Positions 1-9,631 of a DNA stretch of 64,000 nucleotides are shown one piece after another. The position numbers and the translations under genes are program-made. The stretch lies in NCBI RefSeq assembly GCF_017916325.1, contig NC_090151.1, positions 129,001 to 193,000 of the forward strand. Direction: 5' to 3'. The notes under the pieces are model-generated. The model was not told where the DNA came from. It was given only the letters and a program-made list of their open reading frames with translations, and made no database searches. The first letter of the stretch is position 1. Each line of letters opens with the position of its first letter. The DNA comes from Leishmania martiniquensis. Taxonomy: Eukaryota; Euglenozoa; Kinetoplastea; Trypanosomatida; Trypanosomatidae.

Positions 1-162
1 AGGCGGGAGAAAGACGCGATGAATACGCCGCTTGTTCTCGTCGGTGTTGCGATCGAGGTCGTGCAGATGCACCACATCCGTCAGATCCGTCTCTGGGGGC
101 GGCGGTTGACGACGCGCGTCACGCCTCGAGAGCTCGTAAAGCTTGTAACGCTTTTCAGCCAT
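1..162 (-). CDS. N-terminal part of an unidentified protein, cut by the window edge
   Basis: Reading the minus strand from an ATG at 160-162 gives 54 codons with no stop, running off the left edge. The product begins MAEKRYKLYELSRRDARR, then has a four-proline run and a charged segment. The frame stays open to the edge, the codons are G/C-ending like the neighbouring genes, and the strand matches every other gene here. The product is basic and hydrophilic with no signal peptide in the visible part. I do not recognise the family. The visible part is too short to exclude a chance open frame, but the position, about 2.8 kb downstream of the 720-aa gene, fits the next gene of the polycistron. Confidence 0.6.
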   Translation of the reverse strand, partial: MAEKRYKLYELSRRDARRQPPPPETDLTDVVHLHDLDRNTDENKRRIHRVFLPP

Positions 163-2934
163 TCGAAACGGGGTGAAGGATAGGTCGCTCTTGGCACCGT
201 CGCAGGGGCACTTCGCGCCGGCCGCCGAAGCCGTCGTGGCCAGTGATGAGCGCGCACATGAGCGGTCATCAGGAGGACCGGCCGCGGTGGGGCCGGTAGC
301 TGGCCTAGGCAAGTTCCTCGCTAAGGATTTTGGCGGTAACGACAGCGCCTCCTCGCACGCCACGGGATGCGGCATACCGCTTAGAGAAGTGGCAACGGGA
401 GCGGAAAGATCAAGGCAGCGTATGGCACGACTTTCACTGGCGTAAACTACTCGCGAGAGAGCGAGACAAGAGGGGGGCAGTGAGAAGGGAGAAGAGAGGT
501 CTATCGTTTAGCATCGCGCGACGCTCCTCGGCAGCGCAATGCGCAGCCCCACTCCGCCGAGTGTCACCAGGAACGCAGTGATACACATAAAGTCAGATGA
601 AAGAGCAGCGGAGGCCGTCGACAGGAAGCCTTCATCTGGCAAGCGCCTAGGCAGCCAACCTCACGACTGGGACGGGCATGAGCTTCAGGTGCGCCTCAAT
701 CGATCGCACAGAGTGAATGTCGCACTGCTCTTGTCGCCCCTACACCCGGCGGTCCCAAGCGCCTCATGGACACGAACACAACACACCCAGGCCACGCCAT
801 GAACTGGTCAAGTGCCCTGAGAAGTAGCGCGTGAAGCAAAGAAAGGGGCATGGAGGCGCCTACGTACACGCCGCCGCCGCTCTCACGACAAACCACAAAG
901 GCGTTGGTTCCCCATTACACACTTTCAACTGCACACACACACACACACGCGAGCACATGACGCACGCAGCCGACGCGTTCGCCTGCCACCGTTGCGCTGG
1001 CGACTGCAACTCAGCCCGTCTGCGGCGCGCCGTCCAGCGATCAGGGCCGGCCACGCGCCGCACAGGCTCCCACCCCCGCGTCCCCCCCTTCACAAGCGCG
1101 CTGCGCCATCGGCGCCACGCGGATCCGGGTGGACGGCGCGCCTAGAGATTCAGGCATGAAGGGGGGGTCCACCCGCACGCCGCGTGTGCTCCGGGACAAG
1201 GTCGGCTGGCGCCCTCGGAGACCCGCTCTGCGCTTTGCCGGCATGCTGTGCTTCGCCCACCGTCCCCTCCAGCCGCGGCGCCCCACACCCAGAGGCAGCT
1301 TCAGGGCAGCGCCGCCGCCGGGGGCGGCGTGGGCAAAGGGCCCCGCGCCCTCGCCCCACCCCCGCACGCCCATATGGCCGCGGACACGCCCGAAGCGCCC
1401 CCACACACACACGCACCGCGACAGGCGAAGCGCCGCCATGGCCCAGCGGCAGCAAGGCGGCCCCGTCCTCACCTAAAGGTGCAAACTTCTCAGCAGAGGG
1501 TGCGCCAGGCGAGAAGGTCCCATAGAGAGAGATAAGCAAGCATACAGAGAGCCCAAGGTCGTTTTGTGCTCAGCGCACCGGAGGTAGCGCGATGGACATC
1601 GGGCGAGGAAGCCCATGCAGCGCGACTACGATGTGTGACATCACATCACTGCGTGAAGCGAGTTGTGCTCTGAGAGCAAGACGTTAGATCGATCTCGCGT
1701 ACCTTACCGTACACAACGCCGAATCGGCTTCCATTGTTCCGCAGCCGGCCGAGGCAGGGGGGAGGCCGCGGGCGTACGGCGTTGGTAGGGCAGTGGAAAG
1801 TAGCATGCCGTGTGCTCTCCATGCTGTCGCACCTGCCGGCCACCTGCCGCTGCAGAAGCCCCAAGTGCGGACTTGCGCTCGTGAGGTGCTGGGCAAGAGG
1901 GAAGGGGAGGAACGTCCCCCTCTGTGGTCTTCTAAGCTCGGCAGCGGGACTGATCGGTGTGTGTGGGGGGGAGGGGGGACGGTGTCACATGGCCTTCATC
2001 GCTGGGAGTCGCGTTGTGCATAGTGGTTTCATCGCACTTCAGCCTAGCGTCGGAGGTGTGTGACCGAAGCCGCGATGTACTCAGTTGGCGAAAGCACACG
2101 ACATATAAAAAAAAAATTGCTGTCGCCCCCCCATGGCTGCACCAGCGGTCGGCTCTCGAGGACGGGGTGGCACGACGCGATGGGACAAAGGTCCTCAGAG
2201 CCCCGTGCCGGCTACACCACGCGAACACGAAAACAAACAAAAAAGGGGGCAAATGGCAAAGTAAGAGATGGGCGAGTACTCGCGTGTGCGCGCGTGGTTC
2301 GCCTCACCGAAAGCAGTGCTGCCTTGGCGGTCGAGTGAAGGAAAAGGAAAAAGAAAGAGAGGTGCGTGTGCGCGCGCGAGAGGGGAAGAGGGAGGGAGGG
2401 AAGACGCGAGAGGGCCCTCGCTGCTTCTCAGACCTGCTGCTCGCGCATGGGCGTGGCACCTTTTCATGTACATGAGGCGCACACAGAGTGCCAATGAACG
2501 GTGACCGCATACACATACAAGCACACGACAGAGAAGGCCGAAAGGGAAGAAAAAGGTGTAGGAGCTCCCGCAAGGGCAACGGTTGGGGTACAGCTCCGCT
2601 CCATCGACACAAAGGCAGTGATGAAGAGTCGCTTAAAAAAAAATGACGCCACGCAAGCGGCACACAGCAGCTGCTGCGACCCGGGGGGTAAGCTGGTGAG
2701 GGGCGTCTGCACGTGTGCCAAGAGGGTACCTGTGTATGTCTGTTCGATATGCCAGGATTGAGGCGTTGAAGATTGGGAAGAGGGGAGGGAGGGAAAGGGG
2801 ACGAAGGAGACGCGGCAATGTACGGGGCAAGAGCGATACTGCGAGACGACGCGAAATAGCATCAAGGGGCGGCTTCTGTATGCGAAGAGAAGAGAAGCAA
2901 TGCCCCAGTGGCAGAAGAAGTAGACCCCTGCCTG
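163..2934. other. Intergenic region holding a repeat-family element
   Basis: There is no ORF with convincing composition. This spacer should contain the 3' UTR of the 720-aa gene and the 5' UTR of the gene at the left edge. It holds a CA microsatellite at 932-949, the repeat element at 981-1473, and plus-strand purine-rich tracts at about 2330-2410 and 2760-2830. Confidence 0.6.
981..1473. mobile_element. Dispersed repeat, family B, longest copy (SIDER-like)
   Basis: About 490 bp here match 44394-44820 and, in part, 34318-34662. The shared core at 1085-1282 aligns without gaps to 34346-34543. This copy carries about 75 bp (roughly 1283-1356) absent from the other two, after which homology resumes up to about 1473. 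Size, lack of coding potential, GC-rich degenerate sequence and a location in a presumed 3' UTR resemble the short interspersed degenerate retroposons (SIDER) of Leishmania. Membership is inferred from these properties, not from alignment to a consensus. Short reading frames inside it are not genes. Confidence 0.6.
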
Positions 2935-5097
2935 CTACCGTATCGGGGTCGCCCCGACCCCGCGTGCGCTGACCATAGAGCTCGAGCGCGTGCAGAAGTA
3001 ACGGAGGAGCAACGCGTGGTGCTGCCATGCACGCCCCTGTTCGTCACAGCAAGAGGCACCCACGGTCGCCACGCGTGTGTGCGAGGCCGATTCCATTGTG
3101 GCCGCCGCCGCCGTCGCTCCTGCACCCGTAGCCGTGCGAGACGTGCACACCGCCGCGTTGGCATCCGTCGCCGCAGCAAAAGCGCCGCTGCTGTGCTTCG
3201 TCTGATGAGGCGGATGCGTGGAAAGCAGCTGCCGTGATGGCGTCGCGTCACCTGTTCGGAGTGCCGTGATCGATTGGGTAACGGAAACCGCCATCTCAGG
3301 CCCCTGGACAGACTCTTCTTCGACGAGCCGCTCTGGGGATTCCCTCAGCAGCTCCTCGGCGCTGCCAGCAAACTGTATCGCCTCACGCTCACCCGAAGCC
3401 AAGAGCTCCAGGCCACGACTACCGGCGTTGGCCGCAGCCTCAGGGTGCTCCATTGAGATGAGGCGCATCAGTCGTGCGTAGTGTTCGGCGTCCAGCAAGC
3501 TGCTCCAAATCTCCGAGTCGATCTTCTTGGCTATCGTGATCGATTTCTGCGAGGATGTGGTGGTAGTGGATGAAGCACTGATAGACGTGGAACTACTCCG
3601 GCTACCCCGTGGGTTGGGTATCGCTGCTGGACACGCCTGCGACCTCTGAAGGAGTAGTGGGAAACATGGGCTGAGGACGATCGATCCCGATGGCGCCGCT
3701 GGTGATGGCACGGCTGCCCTCTCGCCGGAGGCCTCGAATGCTCCGTCGATCGGTAACGGCTCCGATGGCGCACTGGTGACTCGGAGCGACGCCTCAGCCC
3801 CGGAGGCGGGCGTGAGATGGTCGGCTGACGGCACCTTCACGGCTCCCCCAGGTCTATTTACAGCCGCCATCCTCTCCTCCCGCTCAAGCGCTTTTAACTC
3901 GCGCACCAGCTCCACCACGTTCTTCGGAGAGGAGTACCGCTCCACCGGCCATTCCACTTCGTAATAACGGCGGATCGCCGCCTGTGCCTCAGCAGATGCG
4001 AGCGCGGCGCCCGCCGTCGCCGAAGGCGCCTGTTCCACCACCAAAAGCTCACAGTTCCTCAGCCGCATCTGCCGCCACCAAAATTTGTAGTCGTTGACAT
4101 TGCTAATGAGCCCTTGTTCAACGCCGCGTGTGAACTCGACGTAGCGGAACTGGGGCGAATGCACCCCCCACGCATGCCGGGCCTTAAGACAGAGAGTACC
4201 CCAGGGAAGCTCACCTTGCCCGGACGGTGTGTAGCTTGAGAAGAGAACCACCTCTGCCGGCGCAGCGCTGTGTCGCAGCACCACCGTCACATGGAGTCGA
4301 AGGAGAAGGGCCGGGTCTAGGACGCTCAGCAGCGGAGCCTGAATAACGTCGTCGGCGCACCGCACTGGTGGACTGGCACGCCTGGGAGCCCTCTCGCTAG
4401 AAGCACTCCTGCCGTGAGACCGCCGCTGTTGTATGTGGAGGAAGTCCAAGGCCAGCGAGCCAGAGCGAAAAGCGTAGAGGGTAGAAGTGAGCGCGCGCGG
4501 CTCCCAAGCCCGTTGCGTGCGGCCCTCCTCAGGCAACGTCGCAGCTGCCGCGGAGGCGCGCGAATCGGTGGTACGCACCCCTGAGGCGGCCCGATGGTGG
4601 TCCATATGGTGCGATACATTGTGCATCATCTCTTGCGCTGAGTCTGCAGGTGACCCGTGATGATGAACAAAGGCACCTCTCTCATCATTCGACTTGGCAG
4701 AAGGAGCAGCAGGCGCGCTTGCTGCAGACACGTACGCCCCGCCGCGCCTCCACAGGTCGAAGTCGTCTGCATCGTTTAGCACCACGAGGCACGTGGAGGG
4801 GCGAGTCTTGGATGGGGCAGAGATTACAGCATCGATCCCTTCTTCCGCCTCTCCCCCTCTTGGCGTATCCCCTTGTCGCTGCTGCTCCGTCACCTCCGTC
4901 ACCTCGAGATGCATGCGGGTGTTGGCGTTGGTGAGGGCACATGGCAACTTGTACTTGAAGACAGGCCTGAAATCACTTCCCCACGCAGCTTGCACACACT
5001 GCACCAGCTCTGTATAGGTTTTCGCCCAGCACCACACTCCCTCGCCAGGGCACTCGCCGGAGAGCACCAGGAAGCGCTCCGTGTCCATATCCACCAT
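2935..5097 (-). CDS. Conserved-looking protein of unknown function, 720 aa
   Basis: This is a 720-codon minus-strand frame starting MVDMDTERFLVLSGE. Residues 1-65 look like a small folded domain with a Trp/Cys motif (GVWCWAKTYTELVQCV). A second ordered-looking region around residues 190-375 contains hydrophobic strands and the segment FTRGVEQGLISNVNDYKFWW. The intervening and C-terminal regions are Ala/Ser/Thr-rich and probably disordered, with a serine/threonine run near residue 515. There is no signal peptide, membrane segment or catalytic motif that I recognise. The first ATG is the only sensible start. The sense strand has a polypyrimidine tract about 20-40 nt upstream. Function is unknown. 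Confidence 0.85.
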   Translation of the reverse strand: MVDMDTERFLVLSGECPGEGVWCWAKTYTELVQCVQAAWGSDFRPVFKYKLPCALTNANTRMHLEVTEVTEQQRQGDTPRGGEAEEGIDAVISAPSKTRPSTCLVVLNDADDFDLWRRGGAYVSAASAPAAPSAKSNDERGAFVHHHGSPADSAQEMMHNVSHHMDHHRAASGVRTTDSRASAAAATLPEEGRTQRAWEPRALTSTLYAFRSGSLALDFLHIQQRRSHGRSASSERAPRRASPPVRCADDVIQAPLLSVLDPALLLRLHVTVVLRHSAAPAEVVLFSSYTPSGQGELPWGTLCLKARHAWGVHSPQFRYVEFTRGVEQGLISNVNDYKFWWRQMRLRNCELLVVEQAPSATAGAALASAEAQAAIRRYYEVEWPVERYSSPKNVVELVRELKALEREERMAAVNRPGGAVKVPSADHLTPASGAEASLRVTSAPSEPLPIDGAFEASGERAAVPSPAAPSGSIVLSPCFPLLLQRSQACPAAIPNPRGSRSSSTSISASSTTTTSSQKSITIAKKIDSEIWSSLLDAEHYARLMRLISMEHPEAAANAGSRGLELLASGEREAIQFAGSAEELLRESPERLVEEESVQGPEMAVSVTQSITALRTGDATPSRQLLSTHPPHQTKHSSGAFAAATDANAAVCTSRTATGAGATAAAATMESASHTRVATVGASCCDEQGRAWQHHALLLRYFCTRSSSMVSARGVGATPIR

Positions 5098-5904
5098 CGA
5101 GTCACGTCAATCGATTGAAAGAGAGAAAGAGGAGCGACAGGCTGGTGCGGATGGGAACCGAAGCTGGTGAGAGCCGGGAAGACGCAGAGGCACAAGTCAA
5201 GGCCTTTACTCTCCTCCTCCCCTTGTATGCCCCCTATGGGCGCTTTCTACGTGTGCGTGGGTGTGCTGAAACGGCTACCATTACAGCCCAAGAAGATGTC
5301 AGGAGGAATAGACGTAGGAAGAGGGTCGAGGCTCATCCAACAGGGGGAGGAGAAGAGGGGGGAGGGGCGCGGAGCAGGACGCGGAGGAGCCGAAGTGGCA
5401 CATTTCAACATCAAAAAGTACGCGAAAGTCACATTTGGACGCCAAATGCGGTGCCTGAGGAGGAGGAGGACGGGGGGGGACCCACAACGGCGGGTACCGG
5501 CCAGCCGGTGAAGACGACATCACAGGTGGCGCCCATCCTTTGCCCCTTGTGGCGGTGCTGGCCGTATGAAGATGAAAAAGCGAGAGGCGTGTATGCATGT
5601 ATATATATATATGTGTGTACGTTTGTGCAGGAGGGACATCCACACACTTAGCAGCTGGGCCGCGCTTGCAGAGATAGCGAGAAGGGGGGAAGCCCCTTGG
5701 GTGGCATCGTTTACGTGTTCTCTGCACTGCGGCGCATCCTTCATGAGGAAAGGCCACCACAGGGAAGGAAGAGAGCGATCGACACGCGCCTTCGCAAGCA
5801 ACAGCGCGTTAAGTTGTTCCCGTAAGCGCATCTGCTCAGGCGTGCAGGAGCATTGCGCCAGCCACATCGTCTCACAGGATCGCGCTTGTAAGCTTGTGAG
5901 CAGT
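5098..5904. other. Intergenic spacer
   Basis: There is no gene. It carries a purine-rich plus-strand stretch at about 5330-5480 and a TA/TG microsatellite at 5599-5618. It should contain the 5' UTR of the 720-aa gene and the 3' UTR of the beta-helix gene. Confidence 0.6.
5599..5618. repeat. TA/TG microsatellite
   Basis: This is an alternating AT run followed by GTGTGT in a presumed 3' UTR. Similar AT/GT runs occur at 17816-17840, 28603-28625, 41475-41491 and 50839-50854. Confidence 0.8.
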
Positions 5905-7371
5905 TTATAGGGGAGGATCACTGAGGCCGGCCGTCGCATCTTCGTCAGACAACTCCACCCTGGCCCCATCGCTCCAGCAATCCTCGTAGGTATCCGTGAT
6001 GGGGCAATGCTGCAGAATCACCTGCGCCTTCGTCTGCTGTAGTGCAATGGGACCGTCAATGGCGATGCCATGCGCAAGGACATCTGCGGCCGAGGTAGCG
6101 GTGGTGAAGACCACGGAATAGGCTGCCCCCACACCATCAGCTGCAGAGCTCGGGTTCGCCGCAGATGCAGCAGCGCACGCGCCCGATGCTCCACGGAACA
6201 TCCACGCAGCTCGCTCGCTTTTGTTGGGCCCGAGCAACACGATATGATACCGATTGGACTGGAATGTGCACGCGGATACCATCGAGGCATGGCAGCCGAC
6301 CCCCTCGTATAAGCCACGGATGCAGTTCACAATGCGCACGTGGTTGAGGGTGCAGCTGCTTCCCATGCCCAAGTACACGCCATCTCGGCCGCTGCTCAGC
6401 GTGCACCGGTTCAGGTGGAGACTGGCGCCGACAGTGGCGCTCACAACGGGCATGAGGCTGGCAGCAGCATTTTTCTTCTTCCCGTTTGTCGGGTTCATCA
6501 CGAGCGGCGGCGGCGCCGTCTCTGCAGCAGCGACGGTGCCGCCACCGCAGTAAGCCGCGCTTCGGAGCTGCATGTTGCCCGGTTCTAGTAAGAAGGCATC
6601 TGAGATGGAGAGCAGCGCGCCTCGGCCCTTGACGGCGATTCGCCCAATGATGGTTGCGTTGTTTCCTATGATAGACACGCGTGCTCGGTCGACCACGACG
6701 GGTGCGCAGGGGCTCAGTGTGAACAATTTTCCGTCTAGCAGCACCGTGCGCGAGGCGTGCTCGCTGCCGTGTCCGCGCAACGCATCCGTGAGTTCCTCAC
6801 TAGTGCGCACAATATAGCAGGCGCCCTGTCGGTGCTGGTGATAGTCCAAAGGTGGCACAGGCGCAGCATTGGGGGTGGCCATAAGTGTTGACGCGTGAGC
6901 CGCCACTGCCGCTGGCTGGTGCGCCTGCGACGCGGACAAGATCAAGAGCTGCTTGACGGCCTCTCGGCTGTCCTCAAGGGCCTCCTTTAGGTCACTCACC
7001 TGCTGGCGGAGCTGTTGTACTTCGCGTATAAGCGCCGATGTCTTTGCATCGGTCAAGGAAGTGTGCGTTTCCGCCTCAATAGAGTCCCCACATGTTGACG
7101 GTGTCGGGTTCAGCCCGGTGTCCACCGATGCATCTCTCGTTGAGCCTCCCCAGCTGCCAAACAGCTGCCGCGCTGGGGTCAGGTGGCATGACACGCTACT
7201 CGACAGTGAGATGTGAGGATGAGGTGCGTTGCACCGGCGCATCCCCACTACATCGCTGCGCTTCACGCCCGTTGAAATGGCACCGCCGTCAGAAAGCACA
7301 AGCACGCTAGCTGCCCTGCCCCGCCACACAAGCTGCGAGCACGACAGAGGCAAAGGCGCTGTCAAGCGCAT
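5905..7371 (-). CDS. Beta-helix (pectin lyase-like fold) protein, 488 aa
   Basis: The open frame extends to 7761, but the first 130 codons are Pro/Ser/Leu-rich and lie in a polypyrimidine tract (7438-7760). The first AG after that tract is at 7378-7379, so the ATG at 7371 is preferred; the ATG at 7437 is the alternative. Residues of about 115-150 form a coiled-coil-like heptad stretch (REVQQLRQQVSDLKEALED). The C-terminal half has successive short strands typical of right-handed beta-helix repeats: VSIIGNNATIIGRIAVKGRG, then LHLNRCTLSSGRDGVYLG, then CTLNHVRIVNCIRGLYEG, then ASMVSACTFQSNRYHIVL. Such folds occur in carbohydrate-acting enzymes and in structural ciliary proteins. No catalytic residues can be assigned, so a binding or structural role is equally likely. 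Confidence 0.75.
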   Translation of the reverse strand: MRLTAPLPLSCSQLVWRGRAASVLVLSDGGAISTGVKRSDVVGMRRCNAPHPHISLSSSVSCHLTPARQLFGSWGGSTRDASVDTGLNPTPSTCGDSIEAETHTSLTDAKTSALIREVQQLRQQVSDLKEALEDSREAVKQLLILSASQAHQPAAVAAHASTLMATPNAAPVPPLDYHQHRQGACYIVRTSEELTDALRGHGSEHASRTVLLDGKLFTLSPCAPVVVDRARVSIIGNNATIIGRIAVKGRGALLSISDAFLLEPGNMQLRSAAYCGGGTVAAAETAPPPLVMNPTNGKKKNAAASLMPVVSATVGASLHLNRCTLSSGRDGVYLGMGSSCTLNHVRIVNCIRGLYEGVGCHASMVSACTFQSNRYHIVLLGPNKSERAAWMFRGASGACAAASAANPSSAADGVGAAYSVVFTTATSAADVLAHGIAIDGPIALQQTKAQVILQHCPITDTYEDCWSDGARVELSDEDATAGLSDPPL

Positions 7372-9631
7372 GGGTGGCTGGCGTGCATATAGCGTGCAAC
7401 GGAGGGGTACAAGATGAGGGCCCAAGGCGCACAACATTTGAAGAGGGAAAGGGGGGAAGAGAGGAGAAGGGGGGTGCAGGGCGAGTGGGCGGAGGCGGGG
7501 GGGAGGTGTCGGGCGGGTGCCCGCCCACAGGGCACGGTGCTGAAAACGAGACGTCAACGAGTGGGCCAACGTCTGCCGCCCACCTGCGAAGACGCGAAGG
7601 CAGACGGGTAAAAGCGAAAGGGAAAAGGGTGGCGGAAACGGAGATAAGTCGGGCGACGCGCTGTCGGGACAGAGCAGAGACACGTCAACGGGGCGAAGGA
7701 GAGGAAGACATAAAGACAGAGAGGGGGTGGGGTGGGGGGTTGGAGCACCCGTGCGGTTCAAGCACCTTCACACGAGCTGACACACGCTGCCGCCTTTGCT
7801 ACGATAATGAAAGTGTCTATTGCTACAAGTAGTACGCGCACCAGCTGCAATACGCACAGTTGTCGTGCAGCGGCGGTGGCTAATGCTTACAAAGATGAGT
7901 GACGGAGCGCTTCCCGCAGCAAAGGGACTCGCACAGAGGTAATAGGCGGCCCCACTAGAAGCCTCCCTCTTCCCCCTTCCCCTCTTCCCTCCCTCCCTTC
8001 TCGCCCCCTACTCACACACACACTCACACACCTACAAGAATCGCCGCGACCTGCCGACTCGACACAGCGAAACGCACAAGAACGAAGCGAAGAGTAAAAG
8101 GCAAAAAAAAACAGAAGAGAGAGAGAGCGCTAGTCACACTGTGAGACGCACTTGCGCACGCAGGCACACAAATACGGACAAAAGCGTCCTGCGCTGCTGT
8201 GCTCTGGACACCCTGGCAGCTAGAAAGCGAAGCACACGAAGGATGGGGGGCTCGAGGTGGGGGAGAGGAAGGGGGGAGGTGACGTTTTCGTTTTCTTTCA
8301 GGTAAGAGGCAAATAGGGGTTGTCTAAGCACGCGCGCACACACACAGGGTGTGGAGCAAACGGAGGGGAGGGCGGCGGCGGTGACGGCGATGGCTGCTAC
8401 AGCCAGACCGCATATATCAAAGAGGGGAAAGGCGCGCGCCGATGGGAGACGGATGCCTTCGAGACGGAATAAGTTCAAAAAAAAGAAAGTGAAGTAAAAG
8501 GCAATGCAAAACGGAAAAGAAGACGTGAGAGGGGACGTGGGGGGGAGGGGGGCAGCGTCACTGGCGCGCGTTTGTGATGATGCCTCTCTCGCTTCGAGCG
8601 GAAGGAAGGATTCTGCGTCCCTTCCACTCCTTCATAAACGGTCAGCTCAAGACACAAACACAATGGGGCGACGGTGTTGTGCGCGCGTGTGTGTATGTGT
8701 GTGTGCGTCCAATTGGGCGTGCACGAGAGCAGACGACGAAGCAAGAGGTGAAACGCAAACGTGCCTCTCGCACAATCCTGTCTCTCCTGCGCCTCTTCTA
8801 GTGCAGCTATGCTCCTTCAGGCACACGCGCAGGCAGACAGGCACGGAAGAGTTCGCCGATGATGGCTGAAGTGAGTGGAACGGCGACGAGGAGGACGTCT
8901 CCAGCACAAAGACAAGAGACCTTTTATTGCTCGCGGGGCACAGATGCCGAACGAAAGAAGCTGCGCGTATAGCAGTGTAACTCTGATGACTGCCGAGAGA
9001 GCGAGATGTGTGTGGTTGTGCTTTTCTGGAGCCGAAGATGTTGTATGTGAAGCAGGCAAAGAGGGCGTGAAAGGAAGAAGCGGGACAAGCGCAAAGGCGA
9101 TTGTGAGACGATATAAAGGAATCGGCGGGTGGTGTGTCACAGACGAGTAGACAGGGCTGAGCCGCACAGTGGCGATGGCGGCTTGGCATACTTGACGGGT
9201 ACTTCTCCCACGCTCACTCTTTCGCCCCATTCGCCAGCCGCCGCCCCCTCCCCCCCCCTACTCTGTTCGACCTGCATGATTGCACACAAATGTGGGTCGG
9301 GGCCATCTGTCTCAGGAGCGGCAGATGGGCGTGCGCACCGCCCGCCTCTTTTCTTTCGTGCCGCCACAAAGAGGGGGAAGAGGGCGAGCAAAATGTGCAG
9401 TGTGCGGTGCGCACGTCTCGGCTCTCGCACGGGCGCGAGGAGGCGAGAAGAAGCGAAACTGTTCTTTGGCAGGCTGACATGAGTGTCACGCCACATCGCC
9501 TAACACTCCGCAGCCCTAATGTAACGCACAAACGAAGAAAAAAATGAGGGCCGACGGGAGCATCGGCAGTGGTGGACCGCAGACACAGAGAGAGAGGCAC
9601 CGATGACTTTCGAGTAAACGCGTGGTGATGC
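7372..9631. other. Intergenic spacer, 2.3 kb
   Basis: The plus strand is strongly purine-rich at 7438-7760, giving the probable polypyrimidine/trans-splicing tract of the beta-helix gene. There are CA-type repeats at about 8010-8032 and purine tracts around 8240-8280 and 8520-8560. The rest is presumably the 3' UTR of the tubulin-ligase-like gene. I see no credible coding sequence. Confidence 0.6.
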
